NCBI RefSeq assembly: GCF_008831285.2
Contig: NC_045142.1
Location: forward strand, 21,887,354-21,951,353
Direction of reading: 5' to 3'
Length of the DNA: 64,000 nt
Origin: Nymphaea colorata
Lineage: Eukaryota > Streptophyta > Magnoliopsida > Nymphaeales > Nymphaeaceae
In this document: piece after piece, positions 50,700 to 61,874 of the stretch
Layout: each line of letters starts with the position of its first letter
Position numbering within the stretch: the stretch's first letter is position 1
Notes under the pieces: generated by a model
Told to the model about the DNA's origin: nothing
Seen by the model: only the letters and a program-made list of their open reading frames with translations
The model's database searches: none
Translations under genes and position numbers: made by a program

Positions 50700-51950
50700 T
50701 TTTCATATTTGAATTTAATATGAACAGATTCTAAGTAGAGTTTGAATTCGGAAGCTTGAGGTGTAAAGCTTGCAGGTGGAGTTGGACCCATTTCTATTTT
50801 TTATTTTTAGAGAAAAATTCAAGAACAAACCTAAAGATCTAACGATGATTTAAGGACATACCTAATTTTCTTTACATTGTTAAAAATCATGCCTTAATGT
50901 CTCCATGATTAATAAAAATCCCCTCAAATTTTTTTGGTCAAATTAATAAATACATATATGTTTCTTTTGAATAACGTGGTAGCTAACGAAAAAATCATTC
51001 ATTTCACTAATTATAACCTCTATTATTATAGTATTTTCATTGTTATTAAGACACACAAGCCTTCTCTCCCTCATTTTACGTCCGACATTTGAGGTCTAGA
51101 GCTACGTTGAAGCTTAGGTGAACTTATGATCACTCCCTTCAACTCGAGAGTAATATTTTTTACTATTCAAAAGAATAACATCCATATTGACGACCTCTTA
51201 CCTGCCTACCAACAAAAGATGTAAGTAAATATATATGTGAACATAATAAAAGGTAGGTCCAATTAAAATTTGATCCAACATCAACAGCCCTACTAGCTTT
51301 AAACTTTTTAAATCAAACATGGAATTATATCTGAACCATTCATTAATTTTCATTTGTAATCGAGAAAAGAAAAGTATGATATGTAGTCCAAGAAGTTGAA
51401 GCCAAAGGCGAAGCCGGACCCAGTGGGTGTGCCCTACTGCAACCCACGCTCCAGACAGCCAGGTCCCTTGTATTTCAGAGATGCCTTGGGCATGTGAAGG
51501 GAGCGTTGGTGGTGGGGACGATGCAGAACGAACCTTGAGCAACCACGAAAGGTGGAGCTCGAAGCTTTTGGATTGTGAAAATCGGTTTGCGAATTGAATC
51601 GGTGAAGCTTCAGATCCGGCGAGGCGAATCGGTCGATTCATCTCGATGAATAAATAAAATCGAGCTACATGAAAAATATAACTAATATAATTCTGGAAAC
51701 ATTTGGTTTGCTAAATCAATCAGTTTGCCACCGATAGGACGATTCAAGGCTCGGATTGGGGGACAGATTCTAGAAGATCGAATTCCAGTTCATGCGGGCC
51801 CGGCCTGAGTTTTAAAAATCTAAAATTTTGTTACTTATTTTTTCCAAAAATTTTCAATTCAACCCCACATACAAATATTCAAAATTATATAATGATTTTT
51901 TTATTCTGCCACTACTAGAGGTAGCCTGAAATTTCTCACGGTTGGTCGCT
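50700..51950. other. Intergenic stretch
   Basis: No supportable gene. The open frame at 51198-51641 on the minus strand has no recognisable domain and low-complexity ends. Confidence 0.5.
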
Positions 51951-52680
51951 TTGTTTAATGACATTTAATTTTTTTGGTTAATGACATTTAGGGGGCATTT
52001 AATTTTAGTTGAAGACTTTCTTTTAAAAAAGTCTTTTTTCACTCATATTTTTGAATGTTCTACATCCATTACACCACTCCTCTTAATGACATTTAGTCGG
52101 CAATTAATTTTGGTTAATGACATTTAATGGGTAATTTGGTTGAAGTCCTTTTTTTAGGAAAGTTTTTTCTCACCCAAATTTTTGAATGTTATATTACTTT
52201 TGCTCACTCTGCTTAATGACATTTAGTCGACCACTAATTTGGGTTAATGACATATAACCGGTAACTTGGTTGAAGGCTTTCCTCTCGGAAAATCTTTCCC
52301 CACACAGATTTTTGAATGTTCTGCATGACTTTTGAATGTTATATTACTTTTAGTCGTGGTCGGTCTCTTTGCTTAATGACATTTATTTGGCAACTAATTT
52401 GAGTTAATGACATATAGTCGGTAATTTGGTTGAAGACTTTCTTCTAAGAAAATCTTTCCCCACAACAGATTTTTGAATGTTCTACATCGATTACTCGTGA
52501 TGGGTCGCTTTGCTCATTGACATTTAGTCGACAACCTAATTTGGTTAATAGCATTTAGCTGCCAGTTTGGTTGAAGACTTTCTTTTAAGAAAGTCTTTTT
52601 CAACTTAGATTTTCGACTGTTCTACATCGATCACTCATGGTCGGTCCCTTTGCTTAATGATATTTAGTCAACAATGACTT
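51950..52680. repeat. Tandem array of about 130-155-bp units
   Basis: The phrase TTAATGACATTTAG, followed by TCGGCAA.TAATTT, GGTTGAAGACTTTCTT, AAGTCTTTTTCAC and TTTTTGAATGTTCTACAT, recurs about five times (near 51.95, 52.08, 52.21, 52.37, 52.51 and 52.66 kb). Spacing is irregular and copies are diverged. Sequence of the same type (TTAGTCGGCAACTAATTTTGAAGACTTTC) resumes at 55.21 kb, after the Harbinger-type element. Confidence 0.8.
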
Positions 52681-53394
52681 TTACGCCCTGTCTGGTTGGA
52701 GAGAAAGGGAGAGATTGATCAATCAATCATTTGTTTGGTTGATTAATTGTAAAGGAGGGAAATGAAATAAAATTTAAAAGTTTGTTTGGTTGAAAGGGGA
52801 TGAAAGGAAAAGGAAGGGAAAGGAAAAAGAAGCATAGTGTAAATCCAATCCTTCCAATTTGTAAATCTAATCCCTCCAAAACTGGAGGGATCGAGAAGGA
52901 AAGGAAAGCAAGGGAAGAGCACTGAGTTTTTTTCTACCCACAATACTCCTTCCACTCAAGTCTTTTTTAAGTGCACTAAAACTGTTGATAGTCGATCGTC
53001 CTCTCTCACACTTGGTCGATGAAGAGATTGCAGAGTCCCTTATGCATGGATTCGAATTTGAGCCAACCTCGAGCTGGAGCTTCTAAGACTCGATTCGAGC
53101 TGGAGCTGGCCTAGCTCTGCTCATGTCCACCCCACAACATACACCTTGGGTGTTTCTTATCTCAACGAAGTACAGATTTTTTTTTTTTTAACTTTTCAAG
53201 TCAGGAATAAAGAAAGGAAAGGTTTTCAGTGGGTTTTAGGAAGGCCTTGTCCAAAGAAACCTGGTTGGTTATATAATGACCATTCACTGGTTGGAGAAAG
53301 AACAACAAAGTGATGCTAATAAAAAAGCAAATATGTCACTGCTTTTAGGAGCCATGCATCATTAGGTTGATCAAATACTCTTTTTGATGATCAT

Positions 53395-53770
53395 GTGAAA
53401 TCTGAGATGAGAACCTGCCTTTCAAAGATGTTCTCTTTGTTTGAGGTTCAAGCAGGCTCACTCTTATTACAATCTGATGATTCATTGGAAGCATCTGCAA
53501 AGATGGCCCTGAGGAGTCTATCAGATCTTCAATGGATGTGTAAGATTCTTCCAAAGATGGATTTAATGAAGGATTTTGTAGCAAGTTGGTTATGCACTTC
53601 ATGGAGAGGAGAAGATTGATACCTTATTATGGGAATTCAAACTAAAGCTCTTAGAAGTATTGGGCGGAGTATTAGAAGCAATAGGGTATGGTTGATTTGG
53701 CCTAATAATGCTAACAAACACTGCTATGCTATGAAGAAGAGTAGAAGACACGGCCTTTCAGAAGCTATGC
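53395..53770 (+). pseudogene. BTB/POZ-domain protein gene fragment (captured)
   Basis: One frame reads 'SLSDLQWMCKILPKMDLMKDFVASW', and after a +1 shift another reads 'LLWEFKLKLLEVLGGVLEAIGYG'. The order and wording recall the C-terminal half of plant BTB/POZ proteins of the At1g63850/At3g50780 kind. The fragment has a frameshift near 53.58-53.60 kb and a stop right after GYG, and no start or end of a gene is present. It lies wholly between the Harbinger TIRs. The family name is from memory and could be wrong; the coding-like nature is clearer than the identity. Confidence 0.5.
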
Positions 53771-53958
53771 AGCATTAATATTTGATGCCAACGTATTTTC
53801 AGCTATTCCTTTAATTTTTATGACATATATGAACAAAAAATTCAATTAAAGGGCACCAAGGTCACCAGAGAAAAAAATAATTTTAGTTTTTTTTTTTTTT
53901 CCTTTTCCTTAAATTAAGCTGCATCACTCAACAAAACAAATAGGACATAATACTCTGG

Positions 53959-53961
<3 letters not shown>

Positions 53962-53993
<32 letters not shown>
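53962..53993. repeat. (GA)n microsatellite inside the Harbinger-type element
   Basis: An uninterrupted GA run of about 16 dinucleotides. Confidence 0.95.
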
Positions 53994-53994
<1 letters not shown>

Positions 53995-54550
53995 TGGGCC
54001 CTCCAACCCTTTAGCTTACCTTCAGTCTTCCCTCCGTCTTGTGGACTCCCAATACCCAAATCGGCGCCCACAGACCGATTTTTGAACCATTTGAAAAAGA
54101 AATATACAGGCATGTGCCACCAACACTAGGGTATGTTGCCTATTTTACTCCTCGAAATTGGGCCCAATCAACTGAACCTCGAAATTGGGCCAAATCATTC
54201 GTCAGATTTGTAGGTTGATTCCCACCTACTTGAGTCCTCCTCAAATTAGGAAGTGCTGCCTTCTGTCTAATGCCAGGAATCGCTTGTCTTGATTGTTATC
54301 CTAGTGCACATAAAACTTAAAAATGGTCTGATAGCTATTGTCTTTTTTATGTTGAATCACAATTACATGTACCAAACCTTTCCCTTCACCCTCCTTCTTG
54401 GTGGGTAAACATGTTCGTATTGGTGATCTTTCTAATCTGTGCGTTTTGTGATTGCGGTTGATGATTTTCTTTTGATTTATGTGTTCTTTCGCATTTGTGA
54501 GTGTTTGAAATAACCGACTTATTTGTTTACCTTCTTTCTTATTAGAAGAC

Positions 54551-54990
54551 ATGAGACGACGCCAACAACAACAAGTTGTTCTGTTTTTATGTTATATCTT
54601 TTATTATTTCATACGTCGAAGACAACATCAAAAACAACTTGTGCATCGATCAATTAGACTATCTTATGAAGAAAGACAAAAATTTAGAGATCAAATTATA
54701 TATAAATTAGATGATCATATACATAGTCGCAATATAACACGCATGGGAACATAAACTTTCAAAGAGTTATGTGATATTCTTCAACATGACCATGGACTAT
54801 GTAGTACAAGACATTGTAAAGTAGAAGAACAAGTTTCTCTCTTTCTCATGATGTTGTTTCACACATAAACATCGATCGGTTCAATTTTGGTTCTATCATT
54901 TAACACTCTCTCAAGGGTATGGAGCATGGACTCTCATTGAACACAAAACCGGGGCTCCACTAGAAGGGAAACGTCTCAATTTTTTAAACA
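54551..54990 (+). pseudogene. Harbinger transposase N-terminal region (DUF8040-like), broken
   Basis: The frame starting at 54551 reads a run of Arg/Gln, then 'RRQHQKQLVHRSIRLS', then 'RNITRMGT' and a TAA at 54752-54754. It continues in the same frame with 'TFKELCDILQHDHGLCSTRH' and 'KVEEQVSLFLMMLFHT', followed by TAA at 54866-54868. The 'F..LC..L....GL..TRH..VEEQV..FL..L.H' pattern is the DUF8040 region that precedes the DDE domain in plant Harbinger transposases and their HARBI1-like relatives. The DDE part is missing. Confidence 0.7.
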
Positions 54991-55209
54991 TTTTGAAAGT
55001 TAGGGATATTATTATAAAGTATTATAAATTTTAATATTTCCTTTCCTTTATATAGTCCAAACAAACATGATTTTAGCCTTTCATTTCTTTTCCTTTCCTT
55101 TTTATTCAAACAAGCTTTATAATCATCTCTTTCATTTCTTTTGTCCTTTCCATTCAATTCCTTTCTCATTCTCTTTCCCTCTCTTTCCCTCCAACCAAAC
55201 AAGACGTTA

Positions 55210-56860
55210 GTCGGCAACTAATTTTGAAGACTTTCTAGTTAAATATGAACATGGATTCTAATGTAGTTGAATCCATATTTAAAAAAAAAGGTTGTGGGAT
55301 GATAGTAGATATGACAGATGTGGCATAAGGCAGGCTGGATCTAGATAAAAAGTGATCATGAAAAAAGGAAGTCTTGATTAAATGTAAAAGTTGCATGTTG
55401 GACGATCATGCTCAATGTTGTAAGAAGCGTATATCTCACAAAAAAAAAAACTCAAAAGCGTTTTTTGGAAAAGCTGCCTTGAGGTAGGGCCGTGAGATGC
55501 ACACATCCCTGAAGCATGCACTTCATTTGGTAGATACGTACGCCACTGTCCGTGGCATGCTTCGTGCTTGAGGTGTACACCTTTGGGACGGAGTCTGTTT
55601 AGTTTTTTTAATTAAAAAAATTAAAAATTAAATAAAAGTAGTCAAGCGTGGTTCACATGTAGCCCTAACTGAACCCCGTTTGTATCCATGTTCCCTTTTT
55701 CTCAATGTCAAATCACCTGTGAAATTGAACGCAACATGCTTGTGAAATTGCTAGAGGCTGGAACTGCGGTTGGTGGAGTTATTGCCCAACGTCAGAAATT
55801 CCATTGCAGTTGTAGGTCTCTCTCTTTGAGTCTCTTTCTTTCCAAGGCTGACATCGAACATAAGTGGCCACCTTTCTCTCTCTGTCCATGGCTGGTGCTG
55901 ACCATAGTCACTTTCTCGCTCTCTCAGCTCCCTGACCATGATTGGTCACCGTCTTTCTTGCTTTGTGTGTGTCGCTATGGTTGTCCTGTGGCTTACAGTG
56001 TGCCGCCATGGGGCTTACGGTGTTGTGACTTTTGTTACTTTGTGTGTATCACCATGGCCAGTGTTGTGGTTTACAGTGTCGTAGCAATGTGGCTTACAAA
56101 ATCAGGACTTAGACCCTTTAATTATTCTTTGTTTTACTATTGTCATCATTTAGAATCTGGGACCTCTACTCCATCGCTGCTGGTCCTCCTCCCATTGTTG
56201 CCAAGTGTTGCAAGTGGTATTTTAGTTTATTATATCTTTTGGCATTTGTATTCTATGACTTGGCATTTAATGCATCTTTACTTTATTATATTTTCTTTCA
56301 AAATTTTTAGGTGTCTTAGTTCATGCTGTTTTTTGTGTGCTTCACAATTATATTCAATCATTTATCGAATCAATTCATGAGTATTTATTACATTGTTTCG
56401 TTTTATATAAATACATAAAGAAACAAGAAAAATTTACACTAGTACAATTACCTTTTCTATTATATATATATTTTTGTCAATGCTTTTTTCTTTTTTGTTT
56501 GGGTTATATGTTTTGTTTTCTTTTTCTTTAGTTTTAGATTAAACATGTTCTTGTTTTGGAAGAGTTGTCTGTCTTCTCCACTTCTGTTTAGTATGATTAT
56601 CATGTTAAAGAAAAATGACAATGGTAATTGATGCATTGTGGTAGACAATCTGTCTATATTTTTATGTGTTTTTTCAATAGTTGTTTTGCATTAAGTTTGT
56701 AATATATTGTTACTTGTTAGTAATTCCAATTTGTCGTACGGTGTCAATATTTGTTACATTATGTATTGTTAATATTTGGGTATGCTTAGTAATTTGAGCT
56801 TTTGCATACAATGTAATTGAACTCAATTGATGCTTATTGAATTGTATTTGTAGTACATTG
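55210..56860. other. Intergenic stretch
   Basis: No supportable gene. The long frame at 55688-56380 is a CTCTCTTT/GTGGCTTACAGTGT-rich, Cys/Leu-biased translation without a recognisable domain, and looks like chance. Internal partial repeats (GGCTTACAGTGT, GGCTTACGGTGT, GGTTTACAGTGT) lie at 55.99-56.10 kb. Confidence 0.5.
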
Positions 56861-56869
56861 TTTAGGTTT

Positions 56870-59075
56870 GAAAAAAAAAATGTCACGGCAGGATCCAACA
56901 TGGGAACATTGTGTAAGCAAACTTATAGAGGTGGGGTTTGCAGAATGAAACATTACTTGGCTGAAACTAAAAAAGATGCTAAGTATGAGACAAAACACCA
57001 CAAGTGTTGTACAATTTTTCAATAATTATTTGCAGGTACAAAAAAAGTAAAATACAAAAAAAAAAGACAATCTTCAATTGGGTAAAAATGAATGTTTTGA
57101 TGAAAGATAATGGTAGCCTTACACCTCCCAATGTTCGTAAATTTGAAATTTCATGAGGTGTAATTGATCAATTTATAACTTCAGATATACAATAACCAAC
57201 AATCAACAATGCCTTCAACAAAGAGGAAAGAAAACAAGTATATTCTGTCATAGGTCATTTCTTTTTTGAGAATGCTTTATCATTTAATTGATCTAACAGT
57301 CCATATTTTGAGAAAATGATTGAAGGTGTGGAAAATTATGGTCGATGATTAAAACCACCAACCTACAATGATACCCAAACTTCTATTCTGAAAGAAGAAG
57401 TTGACAAAGTGCAAATGAAATTAGAGGACTAAAAGAAGACATGGTTGAAGGCTAGTTGTATCATAATGGTAGATGGCAGATGGTAAAAATAAAAATTTGA
57501 TTAACTTTCTTGTAAATAATTATTCAGCTACAGTTTTTTTCAGTTTTATGATAGTAGTGGTGTAAAAAAGATAGTTGATAATTTGGTAAAATTATTCATG
57601 AAGATAATTAAAGAAGTTATAGAGAAAAACGTAGGTAGTTACCGATAATGCTCCTAACTACAAACCTGTAGGTACGAAGTTAAAAGAAATTGATAGGTTT
57701 CAGCATATTTCCTTGTGCAGCTCATTGACCAGGTTTAATTTTTGAAGACATTGCTAAAATACATTTACATAAAGAAGTGATTGAAAAATCAAAAGTTGTA
57801 AGTACATTTATATATGAAACATACCTAGGTATTAAATTTGATGAAAAAATATACAAATAGTAAAGAACTTCTACGACCTGCTATTACATGTTTTGCTACT
57901 TCGTATCTTACTTTTCAGAGTATTCGTACAAACAAAATAGCATTGAAGAACATGTTTTTGTCTCCAAAATTTCAAGGCTGTGATTATTATACTAAAAATC
58001 GTAAAGGTAAAGAAGTAATGTGAATTGTACTCAAGATAAAAGGTTTGAGGTTTTGAAAGACAAAATAATATATTATTAAAGTTACATTACCTTTAGTGAA
58101 GGTGTTGATTCAAATGAAAAGATAGTTTCGTATAATCATATGAGAAAAATGACAAAAGAAGAAGAAGAAATAGATACAATGTAAACCATGATCAGAAAAT
58201 GAATATACAAATTTGAAAAATAATTGATAATAAATGGGATAATCAAGCGCATAATCATTTACATTTGTTGGATATTATCTTAACCCACATTTTCATTATG
58301 ATGATGATGTCCTTAAAGATAGAAAAATATAGGCTGGACTAATGGAATGTCTAGAAATTATAATGCCTACTGTAGAAGAAAAATGTGATATTTTAGTTTA
58401 ACTTGATTCATATGAGAATGAAGTTATTGAGTTCGACATATCATTAGCAATTGGAACAAGAAAGAAAAAACATCTTAGTACAATTTTTTATTATTATTTT
58501 GATTTATATTATTAACTTATGATTGGATCAAATGAAGTTATCTATACTACTTTTTTTATTTAGTTTTGTCAGCTGATTGGTGGAATGTATTTGGTGAGGA
58601 TACAAAAGAATTAAAGAATTTTGCTTTGAGAATTATTAATCTTACATGCAGCACATGAGGATATGAGTGTAATTGAAGTTCATTCTCTATGATAAATAAA
58701 TGAAACTTTCACATCATTTATTTTACTATCATTCAAATATTTTTTTATAATTGTTAGATGAGTAACTTTTGCAATTACATGATAGGTACATACAAAAAGA
58801 AGAAATCACCTTGAGTAAGAAAAACTTAATTCTTTGGTGTTAGTCATGTATAATATGAAGTTCAGTAAAAGAGAAATGAGAAAAAAAGTATTTAAGATCG
58901 ATTCAGATGATGAATGGTTCAACAAAATTCTGTTTTACCACTTTCAATAGGTGATCCTTGGTTGCACTCATCCTTCGAGATCAAAGACATTAATGTCCAC
59001 CCTGCTTTCAAAGATATATCAAGGTCTATGAAAAAACGTAAATGTGTTTCATCTTCTCAAAAGAAAAGTGTTTGA
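56870..59075 (+). pseudogene. Decayed hAT-family transposase
   Basis: Pieces in several frames keep the order of a plant hAT transposase. There is a BED-finger-like segment ('GGVCRMKHYLAETKKDA', 56.93-56.98 kb), 'ILKEEVDKVQMKLED' (57.38-57.43 kb), and 'NLINFLVNN' (57.50 kb). Then come 'VVTDNAPNYKPVGTKLKE' (57.63-57.69 kb), 'LLRPAITCFATSYLTFQSI' (57.87-57.92 kb), and 'LSADWWNVFGEDTKELKNFALRI' from the C-terminal dimerisation domain (58.57-58.64 kb). A basic tail ('KKRKCVSSSQKKS') ends near 59.07 kb. Stops and frameshifts occur throughout. Flanking TIRs could not be identified. Confidence 0.75.
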
Positions 59076-59079
59076 CAAA

Positions 59080-60670
59080 AGTAATTCTATATGTTTGTAA
59101 TTTTTAAAATAAAGATAAGAACATTGTGTTTTTTTTTTTTTTACTGACTGTTATATTTTGTTATGTGTTATTGTTTTTATATGAAGGTAAAACACTAATA
59201 AAAGATTTAAGCTGGAGAGTTTTGATGATGAAGCAACTGAAAAGGAAGATGAACCTATTCAATATGACGGTTCAAATGAAGTCCATAATTGATCAATTGC
59301 CTACAAAAGTCATTTGAACTTTGTTAAATATCAATTGATAATTGCACAAATTAGTTACTTTTTAAATTTTTGTACATATACATATTTCAATATACTTATA
59401 TTATTGTTCACTAATACTTGTTATTTATTTATTATCCTCGTTGATATTATCATCTAAATATTGGTTTTCTTAGTTTTGGTTATTTATTTGTCAATGATAG
59501 TTTATTTAACTATTTAGAACTGGTCAGCGCCCCAATTATGCAAATACTATTTCTACTATGTAGACATTTTTGTTTGGATTTACAAATTATTGTGGTTTGC
59601 ATATGATGAGTATTCTTTATTGATATGCTTACTATTGTAGTCATTTTTTTCAGTTTTTTTTATAAATATTAACATAATTCACAAATTTTTAGTTTTTTTT
59701 TTTAATTTTATTGTTATTTCTATAAATATTAATATAGTTCACAAATTTGTGTGCAGTTCAATTAACGCACCTTGGTTATGCCTTATCACGCCAACATTGA
59801 TAATGCCTTATCACGCCATTCTCTAGTCATTGAGATCTCATCCAAGTGTGAATTACGTTTGACCCTTTATCAAAATTATTGCCTTCTCATTATTGATTGA
59901 TTTCTAAAGTTAACCAATGTAATTTTATCGATAAAATATATTTAAATGTCAAACATGTTTGAATATTTGTAATACTTAAGTTTTAATTATTTTAATTGCA
60001 AGATTGTTGTGATATTATTAAGAATCAAACCTAATTAACAGTGAGATGGATTTCTCAAATTTTGAGTAAGTTTGAGTTTGAGAACAATATGACATGGCGT
60101 CGGAATATAAGATTGTAGGAGTTCCAAGAACCGAGAAAAAGGAAATACATTGCAATGTTGCTCTACACTTTATTCCTATCTAAAAATTACTTAAAACAAT
60201 GTTAGACTTGGATATAAAATGTTAAGATATTACTATCTAGAAATTTCAATCTTTTTGATATCGACAATATTTCAAGATGATGATATCGACTTTATTGTTC
60301 TTCAAATGATCCTATGCTCAAACCAACAACGCTTGACTTTAAGTTTCTTAATTGTTTACCATTAAAAAAACAAACATCAATTCGTGAATCTCCCATGCAA
60401 CAACCTATTGGTTTTTGCTTCTAAACATATTGAGGGTTTTCCTCTATTATTCTCATTTATATTCCCGAGAAAAAAAAACCCAATTAAGTACCAAATCATC
60501 ATGCAACCCTTATTGTGTATATAAGCGCTTCTGGAGCTCTGATACAAATTAAGGCCCATAAAACACAAGATATATGCAGCATTTTTTATCTATTAAAAAA
60601 TTACAGAAAACCTAAAAGTTCGCATCACCAATGTGACATACCATATACCATATTTTTTCTTATGTTCTTC
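59080..60670. other. AT-rich intergenic stretch
   Basis: No gene seen. Poly(T) tracts lie near 59.13 and 59.69 kb. A direct repeat of TTTTTATAAATATTAA.ATA.TTCACAAATTT is present at 59.66 and 59.72 kb. Confidence 0.5.
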
Positions 60671-60674
60671 TTCA

Positions 60675-60675
<1 letters not shown>

Positions 60676-60721
<46 letters not shown>
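60676..60721. repeat. (TA)n microsatellite
   Basis: An uninterrupted AT dinucleotide run of about 22 units ends 5 bases beyond the stop codon of the small minus-strand gene, so it would lie in its 3'UTR. Confidence 0.97.
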
Positions 60722-60722
<1 letters not shown>

Positions 60723-60725
60723 CAT

Positions 60726-61133
60726 TCAGGAAGGAGGAGGAGGTGCAGATTCCTTAACGTCGTGGAAGACTTCGGAGCTTTTGTAGAAGATGTGAGCTCT
60801 CCTATTGTAGTCCATTGGCTCCTTCCCCTGGTCATCCCCCATCAGGGCCTCCTCCTCCAGTTTCTCCAGCTCCTCCTTCCCCACCTCCTCTAACCCTTCT
60901 CCTTCCTCGACCTCCTCACCCGCCTCCATTTCTTCCTTCTCCGGCTTGCCAGCCGGTCGGAAAGACGCCCTCCTAGTCCTGCGCCAATACCGGCGCAGCT
61001 CCGGCAACTGCCACCACGACTTACGGCTAGGGCAGAAGGTTTTCGGCTGCCGTAAAAGCGAAAATGGTGGCGGGGACCTGAGAAGGCGTGGTGGAGGGGA
61101 GCCTGCGGCGGTTGAGAGGCAAAGGGCGTTCAT
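60726..61133 (-). CDS. Small acidic protein, probably plastid-targeted; function unknown
   Basis: A single-exon frame of 135 residues that is far richer in GC than its surroundings, in keeping with real coding use. The first 45 or so residues are Ser/Pro/Leu/Arg-rich and almost free of acidic residues ('LRSPPPFSLLRQPKTF'), like a chloroplast transit peptide. Then comes a basic 'RRYWRRTRRASFRP' patch, followed by a long Glu-rich segment. The conserved-looking end is 'MDYNRRAHIFYKSSEVF'. I have a faint memory of similar 'DYNRRAHIF' C-termini in small plant proteins but cannot name a family. Three G-boxes lie upstream. An intron in the leader or a longer C-terminus cannot be excluded. Confidence 0.6.
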   Translation of the reverse strand: MNALCLSTAAGSPPPRLLRSPPPFSLLRQPKTFCPSRKSWWQLPELRRYWRRTRRASFRPAGKPEKEEMEAGEEVEEGEGLEEVGKEELEKLEEEALMGDDQGKEPMDYNRRAHIFYKSSEVFHDVKESAPPPPS

Positions 61134-61227
61134 GGCTGCCGGTGCTCTAGATAGGAGTCCGAAACGATCTACAAAGAAAGCAAGGAACCGTTGAAGTTAT
61201 ACTGCGGACGGACCAGAGCCTCGCACT

Positions 61228-61255
61228 CACGTGACACCACGTGTCCTGTCACGTG
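61228..61255. promoter_or_regulatory. Cluster of three G-boxes (CACGTG)
   Basis: CACGTG occurs at 61228-61233, 61238-61243 and 61250-61255, about 95-125 bases upstream of the start of the small minus-strand gene. G-boxes are bound by bZIP (HY5, ABF) and bHLH (PIF, MYC) factors. Three in 28 bases is well above chance. Confidence 0.75.
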
Positions 61256-61259
61256 CCGC

Positions 61260-61800
61260 ACATATGAGACACCAGGTGGGAGCATGAAAGTGGGTCGGGT
61301 CGTGATCCACACTCACCCATATTAAATCAGGTGAAATCCGGGTCTGGTAGGCGAGAAACGGAGAATGTGGTCCCGATGCTAATTGGTCGGGTCGTACCCG
61401 TGCTAAAATCTTATAAAATTTGGATTTTTCATTTCACAGAGAAGGAAGTGGTCCGGGTTTTAGTGGCCAGATCACGGATCCAGATTTGGTACCGAATAAA
61501 GTAATCTGGATCGGGTCACATTTGAGAACAACGTGTAAAAAAAACCCGGTTTCTTAAGAAAGTGGTTCGGGGTGATATTGATAATGGGTTGGGTCGTATC
61601 CGACGCTGACACCTAATGGGCACCACTCCAGGCTTGGGCTGTCAAAATGGCCTCCGGCAGGCTCGGGTCCGAGTAGAAATCGATTTAGATTCAAGTCCGA
61701 GTTGAAATCGACATGGATTCAGACTGAATCGGGTCAGGCCCAATAAATCATATATATATATTATTTTTCAATATAAATTTAATCGGCCACCCCTCAAGAG
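61260..61800. other. Degenerate GGGTCGGGTC-type repeat region
   Basis: Repeated GGGTCGGGTCGT, GGTCCGGG and GATCCGGAT-like words and a GGCTCGGGTCCGAG stretch, with no coding potential. The stretch resembles dispersed noncoding plant repeats. Confidence 0.4.
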
Positions 61801-61830
61801 GTGCTAGATTCCTCCTTGCCAGTCCATTTA

Positions 61831-61831
61831 A

Positions 61832-61874
<43 letters not shown>

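Larger units (their letters stand above)
52684..55206 (+). mobile_element. Harbinger-type DNA transposon (2.5 kb) with TTA target duplication and a captured gene fragment
   Basis: The left end CGCCCTGTCTGGTTGGAG and the right end, whose reverse complement is CGTCTTGTTTGGTTGGAG, form TIRs flanked by TTA on both sides (52681-52683 and 55207-55209). A TTA duplication is the PIF/Harbinger signature. GGAAAGGAAA-type subterminal sequence is inverted at both ends (52.74-52.92 and 55.03-55.20 kb). Inside are a broken Harbinger N-terminal transposase region and, to its left, a fragment of a BTB/POZ-type gene. No DDE nuclease domain is seen, so the copy is non-autonomous. It is inserted into the 51.95-kb tandem array. 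Confidence 0.8.

Noticed and set aside
55688..56380. 230-residue plus-strand open frame with Cys and hydrophobic residues, possible membrane protein
   Set aside because: It arises from CT-rich and GTGGCTTACAGTGT-type repeats, has no recognisable domain, no splice or promoter context, and a composition expected of low-complexity DNA.
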